Positions 7,654 to 13,433 of a stretch of 16,981 nt of DNA are shown here, one piece after another (the first letter of the stretch is position 1; each line of letters opens with the position of its first letter). Origin of the DNA: Gammaproteobacteria bacterium (GTDB lineage: Bacteria > Pseudomonadota > Gammaproteobacteria > CAJXQU01); the NCBI GenBank assembly GCA_026984275.1, contig JALSSM010000136.1:1-16981 (forward strand). The letters are read 5' to 3'. Position numbers and translations under genes: made by a program. The notes beneath the pieces are model-generated. The model ran no database searches, had not been told where the DNA came from, and worked only from the letters and a program-made list of their open reading frames with translations.

Positions 7654-8277
7654 ATGGAACCGGTTGAACTGATCGCATTAACCATGGGCATTGGCTGGGC
7701 CAGTGGGATCAACCTTTATGCCGCCGTGATGATGCTGGGGTTATTGGCCATGACGGGCAATATTGAACTACCGCAAAACATGGAGATCGTCCACAATCCC
7801 ATCGTTCTGGGAACAGCTACCCTTATGTTTTTTGTGGAGTTCCTGGTGGATAAAGTACCCGGTGCTGATACAGCCTGGGATGCAATCCATACCTTTATCA
7901 GAATACCAGCCGGTGCGATGCTGGCATCCAGTGCTGTTGGTGAAGTGACGCCTGCGGTTGAATTTGCCGCTTTTCTGACCGGTGGCGGACTGGCTGCAAC
8001 CAGTCATACCATCAAGGCGGGCAGTCGCGCTGTGATCAACACGTCACCGGAACCCTTTTCAAACTGGATTGCTTCGATCACGGAAGATTTTATCGCTATC
8101 GGTGGACTGTTTGCCGCATTAAATCATCCAGTCGGCTTTCTCATATTTCTGATTCTCTTTATACTGTTTTCTATCTGGATCATTCCTAAAATCTGGAGTG
8201 GAATTAAACGTGTCTATGCTTATATTCGACGTTTCTTTAAATTCAGACTGTTTCAGGAATCCGAATCACCGAAATAA
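7654..8277 (+). CDS. DUF4126 family membrane protein
   Basis: A 207-residue hydrophobic protein with a glycine-rich N-terminal hydrophobic stretch (MGIGWASGINLYAAVMMLGLL), further hydrophobic segments in the middle including a GGGLAATSHTIKAGSRA region, and a C-terminal hairpin-like segment (VGFLIFLILFILFSIWIIP) followed by a basic tail. This matches my recollection of the DUF4126 family, whose function is unknown. GGAG lies 6 nt before the ATG. It starts a plus-strand run that continues with a TlpA-like protein and HemJ, so an envelope function is reasonable but not shown. A five-codon frame (7636-7653) ends immediately before this start and is probably chance. Confidence 0.85.
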   Translation: MEPVELIALTMGIGWASGINLYAAVMMLGLLAMTGNIELPQNMEIVHNPIVLGTATLMFFVEFLVDKVPGADTAWDAIHTFIRIPAGAMLASSAVGEVTPAVEFAAFLTGGGLAATSHTIKAGSRAVINTSPEPFSNWIASITEDFIAIGGLFAALNHPVGFLIFLILFILFSIWIIPKIWSGIKRVYAYIRRFFKFRLFQESESPK

Positions 8278-8290
8278 ATAAGGATCAATC

Positions 8291-8809
8291 ATGCTAAAAA
8301 ATAAAATGCACCGTTTTGTCTTTTTTCTCGCGCTTGTCATCACTACAGCTGGTTATTTTTATTCTATCAATCTGAAAAGACCCGATGTACCTTCTGATCT
8401 GGTTTACAAAACAATTGATGGCCGATCGCTCACCCTTGAACAACTCCGTGGCAAAACCGTCCTGGTGGATTTCTGGTCAACCACATGCAAAAGCTGTTTG
8501 GAAGAAATGCCCGACCTGATCGCTCTCTACAATGAATTCTCAACGAAAGGACTGGAAATTATTGGTGTGGCCATGCCTTCTGATCGACCGGATATGGTTC
8601 TGAAAGCCGCCGAAGATCTAACAATCCCCTACCCCATTGCATTAGACATTGATGGAGAGATCACCCAAGCCTATGGAAATGTTTCTGTAACACCCACACA
8701 TTTTCTGATCGCACCCGATGGTAAGATCCTTGATAAGATCGTTGGCAAAATAGACATGGTCAAATTTCGAGACAGAATTAAAACTATGCTTCATAAGAAC
8801 ATGATCTAA
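8291..8809 (+). CDS. TlpA-like thioredoxin-fold thiol:disulfide protein
   Basis: A 172-residue protein with an uncleaved-anchor-like hydrophobic N-terminus (about 9-24, FVFFLALVITTAGYFY) and a periplasmic thioredoxin fold of the TlpA/ResA/AhpC-TSA group: DLVYKTIDGRSLTLEQLRGK, then LVDFWSTTCKSCLEEMP with the CxxC pair C66/C69, and the cis-proline loop VTPTHFLIAPDG. Such proteins reduce disulfides in cytochrome c or other envelope proteins. The partner here cannot be named from sequence. AAGGA sits 7 nt before the ATG. It lies between the DUF4126 gene and hemJ with short gaps, so it is probably cotranscribed with them; a link to heme/cytochrome maturation is possible. Confidence 0.9.
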   Translation: MLKNKMHRFVFFLALVITTAGYFYSINLKRPDVPSDLVYKTIDGRSLTLEQLRGKTVLVDFWSTTCKSCLEEMPDLIALYNEFSTKGLEIIGVAMPSDRPDMVLKAAEDLTIPYPIALDIDGEITQAYGNVSVTPTHFLIAPDGKILDKIVGKIDMVKFRDRIKTMLHKNMI

Positions 8810-8812
8810 AAT

Positions 8813-9232
8813 ATGCTCTACATAAAAGCCTTTCACATCATCTTCATGACCACCTGGTTCGCCGGGCTTTTTTACCTGCCACGCCTGTTTGTCTATCACG
8901 CCATGAGTGACGACCCGATCAGCATTGATCGTTTCAAGATCATGGAAAGAAAACTCTTCTTCGGCATCATGACACCCGGCGCGATCATCACGATCGGTCT
9001 GGGAATATGGATGATCAGTAAAGTCGGTATGGGTTCTTACGGCGGCTGGCTACATGCAAAACTTGCAATCGTCGCAATCCTCATCGCCTACCATATCTAC
9101 TGCGGGAAATTGATGATCGACTTCAAACATGATCGGAATAAACATGGTCATGTTTTCTATCGCTGGTTTAACGAATTCCCGGTATTGCTGATCATTCCCA
9201 TCGTCATACTCGCTGTCGTCAGACCATTCTGA
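8813..9232 (+). CDS. hemJ: HemJ-type protoporphyrinogen IX oxidase
   Basis: An integral membrane protein of 139 residues, four predicted membrane segments, belonging to the HemJ (UPF0093) family that oxidises protoporphyrinogen IX to protoporphyrin IX in bacteria lacking HemY or HemG. The first segment carries KAFHIIFMTTWFAGLFYLPR with the conserved H8, and the third begins after GGWLHAKLAIV with H81 and K83, residues of the type conserved in the family. It starts 3 bases after the tlpA-like gene and has no clear ribosome site, so translation is probably coupled. Its stop abuts the ATG of thiD. The later gene hemL belongs to the same heme pathway. Confidence 0.92.
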   Translation: MLYIKAFHIIFMTTWFAGLFYLPRLFVYHAMSDDPISIDRFKIMERKLFFGIMTPGAIITIGLGIWMISKVGMGSYGGWLHAKLAIVAILIAYHIYCGKLMIDFKHDRNKHGHVFYRWFNEFPVLLIIPIVILAVVRPF

Positions 9233-10009
9233 ATGAAAACTGTCTTAACGTTTGCCGGACTCGATCCATCCGGTGGAGCAGGCTTACAGGCCGACATCGA
9301 AACCATCGCAGCATTGGGTGGAATAGCACTGCCGATCATGACGGCGAATACCATCCAAAACACACAATCATTTCTGGAATCCCAAGCCGTCGATCCTGAC
9401 TGGCTAAAACGTCAGAGCCAACACCTGCTACAAGACATCACACCATATGCGATCAAGATCGGCCTGCTGTCATCAATAGAAACTGTTGACGCGATACACA
9501 AAATGATTATTGATGATCTACCGGACAAAATACCTGTTGTACTCGATCCAGTATTACGATCAGGATCAGGAACTGATCTAAGTAACGATACTTTGATCCT
9601 GGCGATCAACGAAAAACTACTCCCCTTAACAACCATCATCACGCCCAACAACTACGAAGCAAGAACATTAACTGGCTGTGATTCACTGGATGAAGCAGCA
9701 ACAAAACTGATCGAAGCTGGCTGTCGTTTTGTATTGATCACCGGCGCGGATGAAGCCGAAGAACAAGTTGAGAATCGTTTATATGGACAGAATGGATTGA
9801 TCGAAGTTTATAGATTTGAAAAACTACCAGAAACTTATCATGGCTCTGGCTGTACCTTGTCTTCGGCTATTGCTGTTTTATTGGGGAAAGGATTGAACTA
9901 TCGATCTGCGGTCGAGCAGGCACAGACTTATACTTGGGAATCTCTCAGATCGGGACATCAGATTGGGAAAGAGCAAAAACACCCCAGTCGAATTCAAGGT
10001 AAACTGTAG
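9233..10009 (+). CDS. thiD: Hydroxymethylpyrimidine/phosphomethylpyrimidine kinase
   Basis: Phosphorylates HMP twice to HMP pyrophosphate, the pyrimidine half of thiamine. The 258-residue protein opens with LTFAGLDPSGGAGLQADI (5-22), the substrate-binding signature of ThiD, has VVLDPVLRSGSG (102-113) and TPNNYEA in the ribokinase-like fold, and ends with the anion hole HGSGCTLSSAI (203-213). Within it TPYAIKIGLLSS is also typical. The ATG abuts the hemJ stop. ThiE, which joins HMP-PP to the thiazole, follows about 1 kb later, separated only by the mrr gene; the two were probably adjacent before. GATC occurs about 17 times by eye in this gene, against about 3 expected. Confidence 0.96.
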   Translation: MKTVLTFAGLDPSGGAGLQADIETIAALGGIALPIMTANTIQNTQSFLESQAVDPDWLKRQSQHLLQDITPYAIKIGLLSSIETVDAIHKMIIDDLPDKIPVVLDPVLRSGSGTDLSNDTLILAINEKLLPLTTIITPNNYEARTLTGCDSLDEAATKLIEAGCRFVLITGADEAEEQVENRLYGQNGLIEVYRFEKLPETYHGSGCTLSSAIAVLLGKGLNYRSAVEQAQTYTWESLRSGHQIGKEQKHPSRIQGKL

Positions 10010-10034
10010 CCTGGATGAAACGTAGTGAAATTCG
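10007..10034. repeat. Possible decayed REP-like element after thiD
   Basis: The sequence from the thiD stop, GTAGCCTGGATGAAACGTAG followed by TGAAATTC, resembles one arm and loop of a short palindromic repeat I recall as common in gammaproteobacteria (GTAGCC(C/T)GGATG...AATCC(A/G)GG). The closing arm is missing here, so it would be a broken copy. The rest of 10035-10125 contains only a 33-codon frame (10015-10116) that starts inside the repeat and is probably not a gene. One copy in one window is weak evidence. Confidence 0.3.
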
Positions 10035-10125
10035 TGATTACCAACTTGATGAAGGTATTCCTTTTCCTGGTACGCCACTGGAGTTCTTCCATAGAATTTA
10101 TATTTGTGTCAAATGAGGAAGTAAG

Positions 10126-11043
10126 ATGATTCCAAAATATGAAGAAATAATGCTTCCGTTCCTCAAGTATTTAGCAGACGGTAAAGAACATGGACTGGGT
10201 GAAACCCATGATGCTTTGGCAGAGCAATTTAAATTGACCGACGATGAACTAAGGGTGCTTTTACCAAGTGCACGACAACCCGTTTTTAGAAATAGAGTAG
10301 GCTGGGCAAAAACTTATTTGAAAAAAGCAGGGCTGCTAACTTCTCCAAAAAGAGCCCTTTTTAGAATTAGTGATAAAGGGCTATCGCTTCTGAAAGAAAA
10401 TCCAAATGAAATCACTTCTAAATTCTTAACGCGATATGATGATTTTGTAGAGTTTCAGTCTATAAAGAGAAACAAAAAAGACAATGGGAGCTTATTACCA
10501 CCTTCCATTATAGATAATACTGACCAAACGCCTGAGGAATCCCTTGAATACGCTTATCAAAAACTTCACTCCGAATTATCTAAAGAATTGCTTGATATTA
10601 TAAAGTCATGCTCCCCTGATTTTTTTGAAAGACTTATTATAGATTTGCTTATTACAATGGGCTACGGAGGTTCGAGAAAAGAAGCAGGGCAAGCAATGGG
10701 AAAATCCGGGGATGGAGGAATCGACGGTATAATTAACGAAGATAAGCTCGGACTCGATATTATATATCTCCAAGCAAAAAGGTGGGAAAACTCTGTTCCA
10801 GTAAAAGAGATTCGTGATTTCACGGGGGCACTAGCATCTAAGAAAGCAAGAAAAGGTATATTTATTACAACATCTAGTTTTCCAAAAAGTGTTTACGAAT
10901 TTGTCAGACAGGTAGAGTATAAAATAATCCTGATCGATGGGGAGCGTCTTGCGAATCTAATGATAGAACATAATGTCGGGCTATCGACGGTTAATACATA
11001 TCATGTCAAAACAATTGACTCTGATTACTTTGAAGACATTTGA
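10126..11043 (+). CDS. mrr: Mrr-type restriction endonuclease (modification-dependent type IV)
   Basis: A 305-residue protein close in size to E. coli Mrr (about 304). The N-terminal half (about 1-95) is a winged-helix Mrr_N DNA-binding domain (GLGETHDALAEQF..., RVGWAKTYLKKAGLL, GLSLL). The C-terminal half is a PD-(D/E)XK nuclease: FFERLIIDLL (E168), GKSGDGGIDGII with D200, and the catalytic QAK (216-218) in LQAKRW, followed by ARKGIFITTSSF. Mrr enzymes cut DNA carrying foreign methylation. It stands alone, with no methyltransferase gene nearby, as expected for type IV. GAGGAAG lies before the ATG. It splits thiD from thiE, is visibly AT-richer, and has one GATC in 918 bp whereas the flanking genes have many: all signs of acquisition. 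Integration-end repeats were not found. Confidence 0.93.
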   Translation: MIPKYEEIMLPFLKYLADGKEHGLGETHDALAEQFKLTDDELRVLLPSARQPVFRNRVGWAKTYLKKAGLLTSPKRALFRISDKGLSLLKENPNEITSKFLTRYDDFVEFQSIKRNKKDNGSLLPPSIIDNTDQTPEESLEYAYQKLHSELSKELLDIIKSCSPDFFERLIIDLLITMGYGGSRKEAGQAMGKSGDGGIDGIINEDKLGLDIIYLQAKRWENSVPVKEIRDFTGALASKKARKGIFITTSSFPKSVYEFVRQVEYKIILIDGERLANLMIEHNVGLSTVNTYHVKTIDSDYFEDI

Positions 11044-11066
11044 TACAACACATAATTGCAGAATAA

Positions 11067-11672
11067 ATGCACTCCCTAGCAGCAAAAGGCTTATACGCCA
11101 TCACAAGCAATGACGACTCATTAGATGATGTTAAATTCGTTTTACAAGCGGGCACAACCATCCTCCAATATCGGGAGAAAATAAATCCTGATCCAAGTCA
11201 CGCCAAAAAACTAAAAAAACTCTGCACAGATTTCAATGTCACTTTCATCATTAACGACAATCCGCAACTGGCAAAGGAAGTGGAAGCCGATGGTGTGCAT
11301 TTAGGCGAAGAAGATGGTTCTTATGACGAAACAAGGCAACTGCTGGGAGATAAGGCGATTATTGGTATTTCCTGTTATGACTCACTTGATCTGGCAATAG
11401 AGGCTGAAAAAAAAGGTGCGAATTACGTGGCTTTTGGCAGTTTCTTTCCTTCAAAGACCAAACAGAACACTCGTCGGCCGGATCTTGATCTGCTGAAACA
11501 GGCCAGAGAAAAACTTTCCATTCCCATGGTTGCCATTGGTGGCATTACACCGGAAAATGGACGTCCATTGGTTGAGGCTGGTGCGGATTATATTGCTGCG
11601 ATCCATGGCGTGTTCGGACAAGAAGATCCGGAGGCTGCCGCAAAAAAATATACAGAACTCTTTAAAGATTAG
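11067..11672 (+). CDS. thiE: Thiamine-phosphate synthase
   Basis: Couples HMP-PP with thiazole phosphate to thiamine monophosphate. The 201-residue TIM-barrel protein carries the family motifs in order: QYREK (34-38) for pyrophosphate, IINDN (61-65), DGVHLGEED (75-83), GISCY (100-104), VAFGSFFPSKTK (121-132) and the phosphate loop AIGGITPEN. No good Shine-Dalgarno sequence precedes the ATG at 11067; the first clear motif residues (KGLYAITS) begin a few codons in, so the start is acceptable. It is followed by hemL after 11 bases with a good ribosome site, so both share a transcript. Confidence 0.95.
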   Translation: MHSLAAKGLYAITSNDDSLDDVKFVLQAGTTILQYREKINPDPSHAKKLKKLCTDFNVTFIINDNPQLAKEVEADGVHLGEEDGSYDETRQLLGDKAIIGISCYDSLDLAIEAEKKGANYVAFGSFFPSKTKQNTRRPDLDLLKQAREKLSIPMVAIGGITPENGRPLVEAGADYIAAIHGVFGQEDPEAAAKKYTELFKD

Positions 11673-11683
11673 AAGGAACAAAA

Positions 11684-12964
11684 ATGACTCGATCACAAGA
11701 ACTTTTTAAACAGGCACAAAACCACATCCCCGGCGGTGTCAATTCACCGGTTCGCGCTTTCAAAGGGGTCGGCGGTGATCCGATCTTTTTCAAAAAAGCC
11801 AAAGGCGCCTATCTGATCGATGAGGACAATAACCGCTATATTGATTATGTGGGATCGTGGGGACCGATGATTGTCGGTCATGCTCATCCGAAAGTGATTT
11901 CCGCCGTGCAGGAAACCGCCGCCAATGGCTTGAGTTTCGGCGCACCCACTGCGATCGAGATCGTTTTGGCTGAAATGGTCTGTGAACTGATGCCATCCAT
12001 CGAGAAGATCCGTATGGTGAGCTCAGGTACGGAAGCCACCATGAGTGCGATCCGTCTGGCGCGTGGTTATACCGGTCGGGACAAGATCGTAAAATTCGAG
12101 GGCTGTTATCACGGCCATGCTGATTCGCTGCTGGTTAAAGCCGGATCAGGTGCTTTAACGCTTGGCGTGCCGAGTTCGGCTGGCGTGCCGGAAGGTCTGG
12201 CGCAACATACGATCACGCTCACTTATAACGACATCGAAGAAGTTGAAAAAGTCTTTGATGAAATCGGTGATCAGATCGCCGCGATCATCGTTGAACCCGT
12301 GGCAGGAAATATGAATTGTATTCCGCCGGCTCCCGGATTCCTTGAAGGCTTACGATCAGTCACCGAGAAACATGGCAGCGTCTTGATCATTGATGAAGTG
12401 ATGACCGGCTTCCGGGTTGCTCTTGGTGGGGCGCAGGGACATTACGGAATCACACCTGATCTGACCACGTTAGGGAAAGTCCTCGGTGGCGGTATGCCCG
12501 TCGGTGCTTTTGGGGGTAAAAAAGCGATCATGGATCAGATTGCTCCCGATGGTCCTGTTTATCAGGCAGGCACGCTTTCTGGCAATCCAGTGGCAATGGC
12601 GGCGGGTCTGGCGACACTGGAACAGGTTGCGATGCCAGGATTTCATGACCAGTTGAGCGCTACGGCCAGAACATTGGTAAATGGCATTCAGGATGTGGCG
12701 AACAAAGCGGGGATTCCGTTGACGACCAATCAGGTCGGCGGCATGTTTGGAATATTTTTCAGTGAAGAAGAAAATATCACTTCCTTTTCACAAGTGATGA
12801 ACTGCGATCAGGAACGATTTAAAAAATTCTTCCATGGGATGCTGAAAGAAGGTGTTTATCTGGCTCCATCCGCATTCGAGGCGGGGTTTGTTTCCAGCAA
12901 GCATGGGAAGAATGAGATCGCTGAAACTGTAGCCGCCGCCGAGAAAGTTTTCACAACTTTGTAG
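11684..12964 (+). CDS. hemL: Glutamate-1-semialdehyde 2,1-aminomutase
   Basis: Converts glutamate-1-semialdehyde to 5-aminolevulinate, the last step of the C5 route into heme. The 426-residue PLP enzyme has N-terminal HIPGGVNSPVRAF, the PLP phosphate contacts SSGTEATMSA (113-122), GCYHGHAD (140-147), DEVMTGFRV (237-245) and the PLP-binding lysine K265 in TTLGKVLGGGMPVGAFGG. Length is as usual for the family. AGAAGGAAC precedes the ATG at a suitable distance. Together with hemJ it shows that this region mixes heme and thiamine genes. GATC is strongly enriched here too (about 22 by eye, about 5 expected). It ends just before a bidirectional terminator shared with pqqA. Confidence 0.98.
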   Translation: MTRSQELFKQAQNHIPGGVNSPVRAFKGVGGDPIFFKKAKGAYLIDEDNNRYIDYVGSWGPMIVGHAHPKVISAVQETAANGLSFGAPTAIEIVLAEMVCELMPSIEKIRMVSSGTEATMSAIRLARGYTGRDKIVKFEGCYHGHADSLLVKAGSGALTLGVPSSAGVPEGLAQHTITLTYNDIEEVEKVFDEIGDQIAAIIVEPVAGNMNCIPPAPGFLEGLRSVTEKHGSVLIIDEVMTGFRVALGGAQGHYGITPDLTTLGKVLGGGMPVGAFGGKKAIMDQIAPDGPVYQAGTLSGNPVAMAAGLATLEQVAMPGFHDQLSATARTLVNGIQDVANKAGIPLTTNQVGGMFGIFFSEEENITSFSQVMNCDQERFKKFFHGMLKEGVYLAPSAFEAGFVSSKHGKNEIAETVAAAEKVFTTL

Positions 12965-13012
12965 GAGTGGGAAATATCCGCCCCGCCAAAACCATCTTCA
13001 AATCTCGGGCAT

Positions 13013-13055
13013 AAAAAAACCCGGAGAGAGGCTGAATTCCACTCCGGGTTTTTTT
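13013..13055. terminator. Bidirectional terminator between hemL and pqqA
   Basis: A perfect 14-bp inverted repeat (13013-13026 and 13042-13055), made of A7 CCCGGAG and CTCCGGG T7 around a 15-nt loop. Each side gives a GC-rich stem followed by seven T residues, so it ends transcripts from both hemL (plus) and pqqA (minus). Bases 12965-13012 show nothing else. Confidence 0.93.
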
Positions 13056-13070
13056 AGTTCTTTATAAATC

Positions 13071-13145
13071 TTAACGATTCATGATGTACATAGTCACTTC
13101 AAAACCGAATCGCAGATCTTCGTAAGCTGGTGTTTCCCATTTCAT
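13071..13145 (-). CDS. pqqA: PQQ precursor peptide PqqA
   Basis: A 24-residue peptide, too short for most gene finders, that starts MKWETPAYEDLRFGFEVT and ends MYIMNR. It has the core of PqqA: a glutamate and a tyrosine three residues apart, E16-V-T-M-Y20, which in the known pathway are cross-linked by the radical SAM enzyme PqqE and become pyrroloquinoline quinone. AGGAG lies 7 nt before the ATG. The gene is alone: the terminator follows 16 bases later and hemL converges from the other side, so pqqB-E must be elsewhere. Solitary extra or detached pqqA genes are known in methylotrophs, where PQQ serves methanol dehydrogenase. The promoter upstream is sigma-54-like. Confidence 0.95.
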   Translation of the reverse strand: MKWETPAYEDLRFGFEVTMYIMNR

Positions 13146-13211
13146 AGTATTTCTCCTAATATAAGTTGTTGTTCATTTAGCAGACTAAATCTGCCTGCAT
13201 GCTTTGCTATA

Positions 13212-13230
13212 TTGCAGTTGGCGTGCCAAG
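13212..13230 (-). promoter_or_regulatory. Sigma-54 (-24/-12) promoter of pqqA
   Basis: On the minus strand CTTGGCACGCCAACTGCAAT (13230-13211) contains TTGGCACG and CTGCA with exactly 10 bases between the invariant GG and GC, matching the RpoN consensus TGGCAC-N5-TTGC(A/T) at all but one core position. Transcription would start near 13202, leaving a leader of about 56 nt that includes the small hairpin GCAGA-TTTAG-TCTGC and ends in the AGGAG site of pqqA. Confidence 0.75.
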
Positions 13231-13348
13231 TTTTTGGAATTATATTAATCAGCCACATTATTATCATATTTTTCATATAGTTATATCACTATTCGTGCAT
13301 AAACAAAGCTGTCCTGGAAGATGTGGTTAGTCGTATTTTCTGCTAAAA

Positions 13349-13390
13349 ATGGTTCATATTAACCACCTGTATGGTTCATAGTAGCCACAA
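13349..13390. repeat. Tandem repeats upstream of pqqA, likely activator sites
   Basis: Two direct copies with a 22-bp period: ATGGTTCATATTAACCACC (13349-13367) and ATGGTTCATAGTAGCCACA (13371-13389), identical at 16 of 19 positions. The first has near-dyad symmetry (GGTT-N6-AACC). Related TGTGG half-sites lie at 13322-13327 and 13404-13409. The repeats are centred about 155-180 bp upstream of the predicted pqqA start, the usual place for sigma-54 activator sites, and about 55-85 bp before the TPR gene. The rest of 13231-13433 is AT-rich with no gene seen. Confidence 0.6.
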
Positions 13391-13433
13391 TCTCATATAA
13401 AAGTGTGGCATTATCACTGTACAAAAAAACAAT

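Noticed and set aside
10015..10116. 33-codon frame starting MKRSEIRDYQ before mrr
   Set aside because: It starts within the REP-like fragment, lacks a ribosome site, and such frames are typical by-products of this repeat type.
10010..11066. Transposon or integrated element carrying mrr
   Set aside because: No transposase, integrase, terminal inverted repeats or target duplications could be found at the borders.
13405..13420. Sigma-54-like TGGCAT-N5-CTGTA before the TPR gene on the plus strand
   Set aside because: The invariant GC of the -12 element is GT, and the start would fall almost on the start codon; too weak to call.
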